DNA of 64,000 nt. Origin: Cryptomeria japonica (lineage: Eukaryota; Streptophyta; Pinopsida; Cupressales; Cupressaceae). Below the pieces are notes generated by a model that saw only the letters and a list, made by a program, of their open reading frames with translations, was not told the DNA's origin and did not search any database. The stretch spans positions 160,890,849 through 160,954,848 of the forward strand of contig NC_081413.1 of the NCBI RefSeq assembly GCF_030272615.1, read 5' to 3'. The position numbers were made by a program, and so were the translations under genes. Shown piece by piece: positions 45,084-56,227 of the stretch; position 1 is the first letter of the stretch, and every line of letters starts with the position of its first letter.

Positions 45084-46394
45084 TTATTCATTTGACATAA
45101 TTTCCTTCCTTTTCCAAATCATCTTTAATTTTTCTTTTATTTCTTTAGTGTCTTTTCTAGGTTGATCTCTGCAATCTCCAACTAAGTGTCCAGCTTTATG
45201 ATAATGAAAACATGTCATACCAGGATTTCTCCATGATCTTCGGTTGTTCATTCCAAACCTTATAAAATAATTGGCACTTATATGTCCATATCTTCCACAA
45301 CATTCACACCAAATCCTTGTATTGTAATCCCATGGTACTGCAGAATACTGTCGGTAAGGATCTGTGTGAGTTCGGTGACCTCTAGCATTTGCTCGGTGTG
45401 CATACCACATATAGTTCTTTTGCTTAAGCCAACACTTCTAGGTACTATGTCCATATCTTTTGCAGTTTTTACAAAACCCTTTGAATTTTGCCTTCTGATA
45501 ATTGTTAACGGACTTTGTCCTACATTGATTAGATGTGTGACCATATTTATTGCAATTGTAACAATAACCATTGGACTTAGTGACATTCGGTTGCTTACCT
45601 TTTCTAATTTGGCATATGTTGGCACTGTGACCTTGATTTCCACAATAGTTGCAAATAGGCTTCTTTCTTTTGATGTTATTCTTGTTTCCAACTTGCTTTG
45701 ATGATTCTCCTCTCTCGGTAGTATGAATTCCTTTCTTGGTAGAGACTTTTCATTTGTAACCGAGTCCTACATCTTTGTTGGGTCATCTTGTATTCAATTG
45801 CTCATCCAACATCTTTGATGCTTCATAACTCTTCTTCAGTGTTTCTTTGGATTTCTTCTCTATTTAAAGTTCATCAGTTAACTTTGATACTTCAAGTTTC
45901 AATGCTTGATTCTCATCATTCTTCAAAATTGCTTCATGATGTGCATAACCTAGTTGATCTGATAGGTTTTGTTGAATTCCAGTTAACCTTGTGATTTCAT
46001 CATTCTTATCGGATACTAAGAATTCAAGTTTTTGTTTCTCTCTCTGTAGATCTCTTGCTTTATCCTCAGTTGTCCTCAATGCATCAAGATTTTTAGTCAT
46101 CTGTGTGCTGAAATGTTCATGTTCTCTTTTCATTGCTTTCAGTTGATCAGCCAGTGCTTTGTTCTTTTCTTTCAATACTCCAATCATTTCTTCAGTTTCT
46201 TCAGATATACTGTTCTCAGATGATGTCTCAATTTGTTCCACTAACTCTTGAGAGTCCTGCAAATCATCAGTTAATCTTCTTCTCACTTTCAGAGATTTTT
46301 GCATTTGCCTTTGCATGTTTGCAATCACTTCATTAGCATGATCCAACTCTTCTTGCAGATACACAATCCTCTGAGATTGTTTATAGCCTTCCAT
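45084..46394 (-). pseudogene. gag: SV2 gag: coiled coil plus five CCHC-type knuckles
   Basis: The likely start is ATG 46394 (MEGYKQSQRIVYLQEEL), 50 bp after the primer site; the open frame extends upstream into the LTR but lacks gag character there. About 175 residues of heptad-rich coiled coil follow (ELDHANEVIANMQRQMQK, EMIGVLKEKNKALADQLKAM). After a basic linker come five knuckles: CNYCGNQGHSANIC (45612-45653), CYNCNKYGHTSNQC (45522-45563), CKNCKRYGHST-KC with a stop (45432-45473), CECCGRYGHISANY with last Cys lost (45267-45308) and CFHYHKAGHLVGDC with second Cys lost (45171-45212). It would form particles and bind RNA. Domain plan matches SV1 gag. Confidence 0.8.
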
Positions 46395-46442
46395 TGATAA
46401 GATCTTTCTCTTTAGGTAGTTAAACCCTTTTCCAAGATTCAA

Positions 46443-46454
46443 GCTCTGATACAA
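46443..46454 (-). promoter_or_regulatory. SV2 primer binding site
   Basis: The minus strand reads TTGTATCAGAGC, one base from the initiator Met tRNA complement TGGTATCAGAGC, two bases (AT) after the 5' LTR. Confidence 0.8.
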
Positions 46455-46456
46455 AT

Positions 46457-47597
46457 TGTTAGTCCCAATATGGAAAGCTAATGTACTGAGAGGGGAGGGG
46501 TGAATTAGTACTCCAAAACTTTTCTTCAATAATAACTTTACTGTTATGCATAAACCGAATAGTGCAAAAACATAATATAAATCTAAAACAAATAGATAAC
46601 AATCATACATGATTCACTCCATAACACATATATTTTGGTTACGTAGAAACTCTTGGTTAGAGAGAAAAACTGTGGTGGGGATGGCACCCACAACTTCACT
46701 ACTGCAATAATAAAGAGTGCTCGGTTAGAGCTACATGTTTAGCTATTTCTGATAGCTTACTCTGTTAGGAGTATCAAGATCTGTTAGATCTACCTTGCTA
46801 AAGGATTTTACAACACTTCATCTAAATATTGCACCTGGTTAGAGGCTTTACAATTTATAGACTTGATTAGAGTCTTTTACCCTGTTAAAGGTTTCTCTTA
46901 CAACTTCACAATATTACAATAAAATCATTACAAATATTTGCAACTTTACATCTGGAATGTTATAGCAGATTCTATGTGCTTAGAATAAGATTACCTTGCT
47001 TATAGCATACCTTGGTAACCCATATAGTAACTTGGTAAACCCTTATGTTTACTCTGTTCTTTGACTATTCTTTGAAAACCTTCTCGGTGACCTCTGTGTC
47101 TCTGTAACAGTCTTCTTACACTCATGCACACATATTTTTAACTCTTAACTCATGTTGTATAAATAGATCTCTTATAACGGTGATCCTTTCATTGCTTCAA
47201 TCTTACAAACACGATTTATTTAATGAATAACCATGTAAATTATTTCATTGGTTAGATGACCTCAAAATCATACACAATCTTTAAGTGCAATTTCCAATGT
47301 GATAACGGTTAGATGTGCCTCGATCTTGTAACATGTTTTCATATGCATGTCCACATTCAATGAATCTGGTAACACGTTTCACTCAGTGTATATCAACTCG
47401 ATGTGTCATCTTTGCTACTCGGTAGAAATGAAATGATACTCGGTAGACAGCTCGGTGTATACTGCGTTTTGTGACTGCTTTCTTCTATAACCAACTAGAC
47501 TGTGCATACCAATTGAATATCTCAGTAATAGATAACTGACTCGAGTATATAGTATAACTTTGACATAAAACTAATGGCAATCTAATAAGTAGTAACA
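46457..47597 (-). repeat. SV2 5' LTR
   Basis: Partner of 39653-40793. Several CTCGGTG/CTCGGTA words are kept here where the other copy has CTTGGT or CTCAAT, and vice versa. Confidence 0.92.
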
Positions 47598-48060
47598 AAT
47601 TCCTCTAAAGTAAATTCACCCCCTTAATCAGTCCTTGGACACATTATCTTCTTACCACTTTCCTTTTCAGCTAAGGCCCTGAATGCCTTGAACTTACTAA
47701 AGGCTTTTGTTTTTTCCTTCAAGAATGTGACCCACATCATTCTTCAGAAATCATCAGTGAAGATCATAAAATATCTATCACCTTGGATAATTTTAGTCCT
47801 TATTCCTCCACAGAGGTCTGTATGAACCAAGTCTAACAATTTTTTTGTTGAGAAAGATTTTCTCTAAAAAGTGGAGGATGTCATCTTTCCTAGTTGACAT
47901 TCCTTACACAGAGCATTCATTGGTTTATCCAACTGAGGCAAACCTTTTACTATCTTGGACTTACTGACTTTGACAATGTTATCAAAATTTATATAACAAA
48001 ATCTCCGATGTCAAAGCCAACTAACATCTACTTTATCAATTGAACAGTTGTTGACTTTAA
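47598..48060 (-). pseudogene. pol: COP1 integrase, zinc finger and core before SV2
   Basis: The minus strand gives [51 protein letters not shown] with the first catalytic Asp, and CPRTD-GGEFTLEEF with the second; both blocks have a stop inside. The frame then meets SV2 and continues at 39652. Confidence 0.88.
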
Positions 48061-48440
48061 AATTTAGGTGAAACATGTTACCTTTTGTCTACTTGCCAGT
48101 TGCAATCAGTTCACCTTTTATCCCATATATTTTGTACATTCCATTCTTGAATTCTAATAGATAGCCTGTGTCATTGAGTTGAGCTACACTCAAAAAATTG
48201 TTCTTTAATCCTTCAACCCAGTAGACATCATCTGCATTGCTCTTTCGATTAAGAGAAATGGTTCCCTCTCCTTTTACAATGCAGGGTGAGTCTTTTCCAA
48301 ATCTCACAAATCCTCCATCAAATTCCTTCAAAGTAAGAAATTTACTCTAGTCATTAGTCATGTGGTGTGAACAACCACTATCTATGACCCAATCATCAGA
48401 ACTATCCATGCGAGAAGCTAATGCCTTCTGATCAGATATC
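48061..48440 (-). pseudogene. pol: COP1 protease and pre-integrase region
   Basis: The active site reads DDWVIDSGCSHHMTND (about 48355-48400) with the Asp-Ser-Gly triad intact, followed by FVRFGKDSPCIVKGEGTISL, WVEGLKNNFLSVAQL and YLLEFKNGMYKIY. This is the copia protease and GAG pre-integrase layout. Compare COP2, where the Gly of the active site is lost. Confidence 0.9.
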
Positions 48441-48844
48441 TCCTCTTTAATCACAACAAATACAATGTCTTCATTTGCATCTCCCTCATATTCCTCATTT
48501 GTGATTCCATCATCAACTGCAATGAGGCAATCTCTTTTTCCTTTTCCTTTTTACTTCTTGTACTTCTCATGTTTAATCTCATTGTCACCATTAGGATAAT
48601 TAGCAACAATATGCCCAATCTTGTTACATTCAAAGCACTTCAAAGGTAATTTAGCTCTGTACTTATCGGTACCTCTGGGTAACCGCTTGGCCAACAATGC
48701 TTCTAGCTCAATCAAAATGTCTTCATCATCAACTTCTCTATTGGATCTAGACTCACAACTATGACTGACATCTCTTCTTTTCCTCACAGGTGGGTTAGAA
48801 ACTGAAGCTCTAAATGCATATTTGGATTTCTGAGCACTACCATC
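48441..48844 (-). pseudogene. gag: COP1 gag, C-terminal part with zinc knuckle
   Basis: From KSKYAFRASVSNPPVRKRRD beside CHR2 it runs to EDILIELEALLAKRLPRG and the knuckle CFECNKIGHIVANY, whose last Cys is Tyr. The linker to protease is acidic. The N-terminal part lies at 61491-62078, beyond CHR2. Confidence 0.87.
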
Positions 48845-50372
48845 TGATGCAGAGCCTTGGTATAAGTATAGAATAGGTTCCCCTAATCCAAGACCACACC
48901 AAGGACCCTAAAAAATCACAAAAACTACAAGGGGTCAAGAAATATTAGTTTGACAATCTCTTCCTCTCAAAAACCTCTTCACAAGGTTACTTCCTATTGA
49001 GTGTTTCTTAAGGTCTCTTAGTGACTCACAAGGACCCTATAGCCCAACAATGGTTTGGTCCCTTCTTTAATGCATCAATGACTATTTAAAGGTTGGTTTT
49101 AATTCCCCTAGGTCAAAGAGACCCCCCTTCAATCATCAATTGAGGTTCCCTCTACCGGTTTGGGGTAACTGTTGCAATAAGGCTTACTAATCCTAATAGC
49201 CCTACTAGACCGGTTTTCACACTTAACTCCTTATTTCTCCAAAGGACTCAGACAAAAAATTTCAGATTTGGATATGCTTTTGGGAGTTGAAAAACATATC
49301 CCAAGGGTGCTGACCGGTTGGGAACACAAGGATCCAAACCCTAACTTGGCTAGGAGACCTAATAGCCCCAACTAGGCCTATTTTACAAAGGAGTGTGTAG
49401 ATACAGACCTTAACTTACCAAACCAACTCAAGGAAAACTCTTAGGGCATGGAAAATCCATCAATTCCTAAGCTTTAGGCCATGATCAAACCTCTAACATC
49501 TGATATGAGACTTGTTTTCTTGCACTTGCTCAATGGCCACATGGAGTTGCCCACCTTAATGCATCAAACCCTCACCTCCAACTAGTCTTAACCTACAAAA
49601 GGCCTTAAAAATCCTAAAATAAATTGGCCATACTTTCATCCCTTCCAAATCTGTGAACAACCAATGAAGGATCAGCAAGATAAGGCCATTTCTTTGTAAA
49701 ACCCTAGGCAAAACTATCAAATCTAGACCACTTCCAGAAAATTATAGGTTTCTCCCTTGTCCTAGCAAATTAAGACCTTAGACTTGATGAAAATGAAAGG
49801 TTATTGGCCACTCTAACACATCCCACTATTTTATATATTCCAAAATGATTGTACGATATGGTACCCTGATTAGAACAACAAAATTGCAGGAAATTCTCAA
49901 AATTATATTGCTTCTATGATGTCAAAAATGTTTACAAAACTTTCTCTCCTTCCCCAATGATAATTGGGAATTAAATTTTATACCTTACTAAATGGTTATC
50001 AACCACCTTTTGAACTAAGGTGACCGTTGGAAGGTAGTTTCTATTTGCAACTAAAAGCTCTCAAGTTTGAGCAACTTTTGACACATGTTAAATCTGCCTA
50101 CCTAGAGTGGTTTCAACATTTCTTAAGTCTTCCTAAGACATATCCAACACATAAACACCTATAAAATACTCAAATAAATACCCCTAGGCCTATATGCCTA
50201 TGGTGCTTATGAATTTGCCAAATCCATGATATTGGGTGACAAGGTGGGGTTTATTACAAAAATCAAACAAACAAGACTACCCTATTACATAGATTGAAAG
50301 GTCACATTCCCATGTGTGACCTTTAGGCCTTTATTTCTCTTATCATCTTAGTCATGAGGTCCTCCTACACCA
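48845..50372 (-). repeat. CHR2 3' LTR
   Basis: On the + strand from TGATGCAGAGCC to CCTCCTACACCA, 1,528 bp. It aligns with 59938-61485 and with the CHR1 LTR. Confidence 0.92.
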
Positions 50373-51145
50373 TACTCCTAGAGTGAATGAATCTCAGGTC
50401 CACTTGAGATGAGGTCATGTAAGGTAGTGCGATGCTTTTTGATATGATCCTCATCCAACCAAATGGCTTCAGAGTCTGGTTTTCCTTTCCATTTGACCAA
50501 GTACTATTTGTACTCATTGTTCCTAGTCTTCTTTACAATCTTGGTGTCCAATACTTTCTCAAGTCTAGGTGACTCATGTTTGGGAAGATCTATATATGTT
50601 GCATCTTCTAGGACCTGTTGTGAGTTACCTACATTAGAATCACCTTTAAAAGGATTTAGATCACAAACATTAAAAATGAGAGATATGCCAAGATCTGGTG
50701 GTAATTGAATTTCATAGGTATTGATGCAAAACTTCTTCAAGATTTGACATGGTCCTACTTTCCTCTGCATCACCTTAGTGTGTTTGCCCTTGGGTAACCT
50801 TTCCTTCTTCAAATTTTCCCAAACCAAATCTCCAATCTGAAATTGTGATTCTCTCCTTTTCTGATCTGCATGTTCTTTGTATTTTTCTGATGACCTTTGA
50901 AGTTGTGTTTTGACTTTCTCATGAAATTCCTTTATGGCTTCTGCATACCTCTCACCATCTGCACTTATGGGATCTATATGGGGCAGTTTTCTCAACTCCA
51001 ATACCCCTCTTGGATGTAACCCATACACAATCAGAAATGGTGACTTCCATGTGCTTCTATTTATGGTGTCATTGTAGGCAAACTCAGCCTGAGGTAAGAT
51101 TGAATCCCACTTTTCACCATGTTGTCTTGTAAGACATCTCAACAA
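50348..51145 (-). pseudogene. pol: CHR2 integrase C-terminal part with chromodomain
   Basis: The minus strand gives LRCLTRQHGEKWDSILPQAE, YNDTINRSTWKSPFLIVYGL, RGVLELRKLPHIDPIS, GDLVWENLKKERLPKGKHTK and VGPCQILKKF. VLDTKIVKKTRNNEYK, a stop, and the chromodomain YLVKWKGKPDSEAIWLDED (about 50450-50510) follow. As in CHR1, the frame ends a few codons inside the LTR (GGPHD then stop). The chromodomain is taken to guide integration to chromatin. Alignment with CHR1 is nearly gap-free. Confidence 0.9.
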
Positions 51146-51175
51146 ATTCCCTAATGATCTATTTACTACCTCAGT

Positions 51176-51865
51176 TTATCCATCCATTTGTGGATGATAG
51201 GCTGATGAGAAAGACAGATTGGTGCCAAGTTTCCTCCACAGATTTCTTGAAAAATGACCAACAAATTTGACATCCCTATTAGACACTATCTTCAATGGAA
51301 GTCCATGAATCCTTGCTACTTCTCTGAAAAAAAAACTTGCTATATAAGATGCATCACTAGTGGGCTTACATGGCAATAAATGTGCCATTTTACTAAACCT
51401 ATCCACTACCACAAATACACTGTCAAACCCTTTTTGGGTCCTAGGTGAACCCATTACAAATTCCATTGACACACTTTCCCAAGGTCTTGAGGGAATGGGT
51501 AAGGGTTGATAGAGACCTGCATTGGTGCTTCTTCCTTTTGCCTTTTGGCAAATGGTGCATGCATCTACAAACTTCCTTACATCAACCTACAATTTGGGCC
51601 AAAAGTAGTGCCTTCTTACCAATTCAAGTGTCTTGTCCAAGACAAAATGACCTACCATTGCCCCACTATGCTTTTCCTTCATGATATTAGTCCTCATTGA
51701 ACACCTTGGTATGCACACTTGCCCACCTTTGAAAAGAAGTCCATCTTGGATCAGAAAATTAGAAAACTCCACATGATAACTTTCACCAAATTCAGTAAAT
51801 GCCTTTGTAGATCTCCTTGAAGTCCTCATCCATAGCATACATATATTCCAATGCATCAATCCCAA
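51176..51865 (-). pseudogene. pol: CHR2 integrase zinc finger and catalytic core
   Basis: HSGAMVGHFVLDKTLELVRR, then CTICQKAKG with both Cys present, SMEFVMGSPRTQ (first Asp of the core replaced by Glu), VVVDRFSKMAHLLPCK, VSNRDVKFVGHF (Asp kept, the preceding Asp now Asn) and SAYHPQMDG, a stop, then TEVVNRSL with the catalytic Glu. It is in a different frame from RNase H. Confidence 0.9.
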
Positions 51866-53399
51866 TGCTTTCTAATTGGATTTCAGATATGGTTAGTACT
51901 CTCCTACTTAGGGCATCAGCCACTTTGTTGGCTACTCCTTTCTTGTGTTTTATGGAGAAGGTATAGGCTTGGAGGGATTCTACCCATTTCATATGCCTAT
52001 GGTTTAACTTTTCTTGGCTATTAATGAAACTTAAGGCTTGGTTGTCAGTATAGACCACAAATTCCTTCGGTAGCAGATAGTGCCTCCATTTTTTCAAAGC
52101 TTGAACTAGTGCATACATTTCTAGGTCATAAGATGAATATTTTCTCTTTGCCTCATTGAGCTTTTCACTAAAGAATGTTATAGATCTGCCTTCTTGGCTT
52201 ATGACTGCTCCTGTGGCCACATGACTAGCATCACATTAAATTTGAAACACTTTATTAAAATCAGGTAAGGCAAGTATTGGTTATTGAGCTACCTTTTTCT
52301 TGAGAGTTTCAAAAGCCTCATCCACCTCCTTTGTCCAAGAAAACATGCACTTTTGACCACCTTTTATGGTTTCCAATATTGGAGCACATATCTGACTGAA
52401 ACCTCTTATGAACTTTCTATAAAATGTGGCTAATCCATGGAAACTTCTAACTTCACCAATAGTCTTAGGAGTAGGCCGAGAAAGAATTGCATTTACTTTA
52501 TCCTGATCCATCTTCAAGTGACCTTTGGAGATCACAAATCCAAGGTAGATGAGTTCTTCCTATATGAAAAAACACTTCTCCATATTGATCATCAATTCCT
52601 CTTCACTCAACTTTTTCAGAACCATGTCTAGATGCCTGAAGTGTTCTTCCTTTGTCCTGCTAAATAATAGGATGTCATCCAAATACACTATTACAAACTT
52701 CCCTGTGAATTCTTTCATAACTTCATTCATGCTCATGAATGTACTTGGGGCATTAGACAAACCAAATGGCATAACCTTCCACTCATACAACCCTTCATTT
52801 GTTTTGAAGGTTGTTTCCCACTCATCACAGGGACTAATCCTAATTTGGTGGTATCCACTCTTTAAATCTATTTTAGAAAAATAGTTTGCACCCCCCAAAC
52901 AATCAAGAAAATCATCTATCCTAGGCATTGGAAATCTATAGCTTATGGTGATCTTGTTGAGAGCTCTAGAGTCAGTACAAATCCTCCATGCTCCATCCTT
53001 TTTGGGTGCCAAAACTGTAGGGACTGCACATGGGCTAAGACTCTTTCCAATCAAATCAACTTCTAGCAACTCTTGAATCTTCCTTGCCATCTCCTCATTT
53101 TGTTGTGGTGTGAGTTTTTATGTAGCCTTGTTAGGCAATGTAGCCCCTGGGATCAAGTCAATATTATAGTGACCGATCTCTCTCATTGGCAGCAAAATCC
53201 TTGGCACTCCATCTACAACTATTCCTTGGTATCTACCAATGATCTCCTTCACTTCCGGACTAAGATCCTTGTCCTTTCCTTCTGATCTATCAACTACAAC
53301 AGGCTTCTCCTTTGATTTTGGTATTGGAACAAAAGCAAAGCATATTCCTTCTTCCATCTTTATCTCCTTGAAGAATGGTTTTCCCTCCATCATCATCAT
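51792..53399 (-). pseudogene. pol: CHR2 reverse transcriptase and RNase H
   Basis: One frame with four stops covers the protease-RT linker (RSEGKDKDLSPEVKEIIGRY, 53300s), [57 protein letters not shown], the catalytic [14 protein letters not shown] (about 52690) and FHGLATFYRKFIRGFSQI. RNase H follows with CDASHVATGAVISQEGRS, YALVQALKKWRHYLLPKEF, YTDNQALSF and KVADALSRRVL. All main catalytic acids are visible. Best preserved pol in the window. Confidence 0.92.
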
Positions 53400-53940
53400 T
53401 TTGGACTCAGTTTCTTTCTCCTCTTCATTGTTTTCAGTCAGGGGCAGTAACTCTATGACCTTGCCATTCTTTTGCCATTCTTTGTGATGGAGTAGGTATT
53501 CCTAAATCCATCATGGTGTTCTTTGAGGCCATATTGCCATGGTCTTCCAAACAAGAGGTGACAAGCATCCATGTTAACAACATCAAACAAAATCTTATCT
53601 TTATGTGCACCTATCTAGAATTCTACCCATGACTACTCTGCAAGTGTTTGTTGCCCCTTTGTGAGCCAAGACACCTTATAGGGGTATGGATGGGGTATCC
53701 TTCTCAATTTCAACTTCTCTACCATTTCTATTGACACAAAATTATCAATAGACCCTGAGTCAACCAAAACTTTACATACCTTTCCTCCTAATTGGCAAGT
53801 GGTGCGGAAGATAAACTTCCTCTAAGGTGGCTCCATAGGTGTTGGTACCTTCAAGAGGGTTCTTCTCAACATTAATGTCTCTCTTGTCTATGGATAACCA
53901 TATGAATCAGGTTTACTCTCACCTTGGTAATCTCATTCTT
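53400..53940 (-). pseudogene. pol: CHR2 aspartic protease
   Basis: The active site reads VLVDSGSIDNFVSIEMVEKL (about 53720-53770), a retroviral-type Asp-Ser-Gly-Ser. The frame continues with HPYPYKVSWLTKGQQTLAE and the conserved second block LLFGRPWQYGLKEHHDGF near 53540. Stops occur at several places. Confidence 0.85.
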
Positions 53941-54556
53941 GGGTCATGTTGGCTCTCCTTTCTCCTTGGGAACTAGACCCCATCTTCTCTGGGCATCTGT
54001 TGGCAATGTGTCCCTCTTGGTTGCAATTAAAACACTTTATTGGTCTTTCTCCTCTTCCTAATGATCTACCTCTAAAATTGGGCCTTCTCCCTTTGAATTT
54101 TCCTTTGTTGTTGTTTTCATTCCTTGAGGAGTCTTGGCTGCTCTCTGCTTAAAACTAAAAACTTGATCCTCTTCCTCTGAAGTTGCTCCTTCCTCTAGAT
54201 AGCTTACCCCTTCCTCTATTGTTCTACTCTTGTCTTCTTTTGAGCTTCTCCTCTACCTTTAATGATAATTGATAGCATTTATGAACAATGTCATGGCACA
54301 ATAGGTTCAACTCTTCTTGTATGTTCCACCTTAGGCCGTTAAGATACCTTGCCACTCTTTCACTTTCATCTTCAACCTTCTTAGTCTTTATACAATTTTT
54401 TAAATTCTTCAATATAGGCACACACATCCATCTCTTTTTGTCTAAGGTTCTGCCTTCTCTTGTGTAATTAGACTTCATAGTCCTCAGGTACATACACTCC
54501 ATTGATCTCTGCAATCATCTTCTTCCAAACGGTGATCATTCATGTTCCCTCTTTTA
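53941..54556 (-). pseudogene. gag: CHR2 gag, C-terminal part after GAG3
   Basis: Decayed gypsy gag: ERVARYLNGLRWNIQEELNL, HKCYQLSLKVEEKLKRR (54224-54514), an Arg/Gly-rich region, and one knuckle CFNCNQEGHIANRC near 54000-54040. The retrotransposon gag core seems shortened compared with GAG3, with frameshifts. The start lies beyond GAG3 at 59888. Confidence 0.8.
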
Positions 54557-54561
54557 CTCTT

Positions 54562-56169
54562 TGGTGTAGGTGCATTTGGAATACCAAAGGACTCAATGAA
54601 TCCATTAAATACTTTTTAAGGTCTTAGAAATTAAGAGCCAATCAATTATGATGTTTTGAGGTCCATTATGGCCTTTAATGATGAAAATTGTAATAAGTTT
54701 GTAATTTGTCCTGAAGGGCCTGGTAAGGACCTTAGGACCAACAAAAAGATGTAATCGGAATTTATGGATTAGGGAGTCTAGGAAGGTTTAGGAAAGTTTA
54801 ATACAACATTTCATGACTTCAAGAGTCAACTGTTAGGAGTTTTAATCAAATTATGTCATTTTCCCAAAGTTGACAAATTTGAATATTTTAAATGCAACGG
54901 CTAGGTAGTTTTGGGGGGAAATTAGTTTTTTACAGTTAAATGCCTTAAACATGAAATGTAACCAATCAAAGGTGGTTGATATAGTTAGGGAGAAGCTATA
55001 AATAGTTCATGTAATGCTTTGTACAATAGATAATGCTGGTGTACAGACTGGGACAAGCAATAACAACAAATTCTTGTTTTCTTGCAATTTTTTGGTGTTT
55101 TGACTTATGGTAACTTTGTCTTGAGTGTGTACTCAAATTCCTAATGCATTGAAGACACCTTGAACATCTTATTTTCAGGGAAGATGTGCTGATAATCCAT
55201 TTGTCTCAGACTTTAGACTAGTTGCATTGACTGTTCTAACAGATTTGTGTAATTTGGCATTTGATTTGGTTGATTTACAATGAGAATGGTCATTACATGA
55301 ATGTAAAATGCCTAATATTCATGGGATGGAACTCCTCTAACATTTACAATAAATTAATAATAGATTTATGTGCAGATTGGGTGGAGAACCAGGGGGATCA
55401 CCAAAACAGTGAATGTAAAAGTGGAGAAATTACATGCTAAGGAGTAGCAGTAGCAAATTCGCCTTAAGGAGGGGTAAATTTTATGATTGAAAGTTTTTAT
55501 ACATGTCATATAGAAGGTGAATTCATCATCACTTGGATGGTATAGTGTTTGGAAGAGGGGCATGTGAGAAACCCTACTTTTAAGGGTTTGTGAGAGGCTA
55601 AAGTTGGGATTTTGCATCTAAGAAGGTCAAACCTTGAATGTAATTTAATTTTCCTTAGTTTTGAACCATATTGGATTATTGTTGATAGTTTGGGAGTTAG
55701 GGAGTTAAAACATGATATACTTCATTTGTAAATTTGCCACTTTTTGGGTCTAAAAATAGTGCATAGTTGCAGAACAGCATATACTTTCCAAAACAACCAT
55801 ATGCAATATTTTGATATTTTAAATCAGAGCCAAATGGGTGTTTGAATATCTAATTTATTTGTTTAGTTTTTTGGGAAAGTTGAGAGAAAACAATTCATTT
55901 TCCTCATTGGAGGGAGAATTGGGCAACTAGGCCTAAAAGGCTAAAAAGTAAGTTTTGCACTTAAACAGGTTCTTAGAACCACAAAATTAGTTGAAACACC
56001 TTATTTGGAGGTATTACAAACATTCCATACCTTTGGAATCATTTGGAGAAGTCTTGGTTTGCATTTGACCTATTTGAGCCATTTGGGGGCTAGTAGGCCT
56101 AGGGGTTTGAACCTTGTATTTCCCTTATAAATATTAAAGGTTCATTTATCACACCCTTCCTCTGCATCA
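54562..56169 (+). repeat. GAG3 5' LTR
   Basis: From TGGTGTAGGTGC to CCTTCCTCTGCATCA, 1,608 bp; a TATA-like CTATAAATAG lies near 54997. It is followed by GG and the primer site. Confidence 0.85.
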
Positions 56170-56171
56170 GG

Positions 56172-56183
56172 TGGTATCAAAGA
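56172..56183 (+). promoter_or_regulatory. GAG3 primer binding site
   Basis: TGGTATCAAAGA, a one-base variant of the initiator Met tRNA complement over its first ten bases, two bases after the LTR. Confidence 0.8.
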
Positions 56184-56227
56184 TTCAATTAGTAGATCTT
56201 TAAGGAGTAAAAATAACAAATTAGAAC

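Larger units (their letters stand above)
39653..47597 (-). mobile_element. SV2: non-autonomous Sirevirus-like LTR retrotransposon with gag and aORF
   Basis: Two 1,141-bp LTRs (39653-40793 and 46457-47597) enclose primer site, gag, aORF and an array of purine tracts on the minus strand. It lies inside the COP1 integrase gene between EEF and IRYCEE; on the minus strand the flanks are GAATT and AAATT, a target duplication with one mismatch. LTRs are about 96-97% identical by eye, the youngest pair in the window, with many differences of the C/T or G/A type. There is no protease, reverse transcriptase or integrase. Structure parallels SV1. Confidence 0.92.

Noticed and set aside
55366-55617. 83-codon antisense frame in the GAG3 5' LTR, also open in the 3' LTR at 59092-59343
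   Set aside because: Amino-acid divergence is high relative to DNA divergence and there is no motif; it is chance in an LTR.
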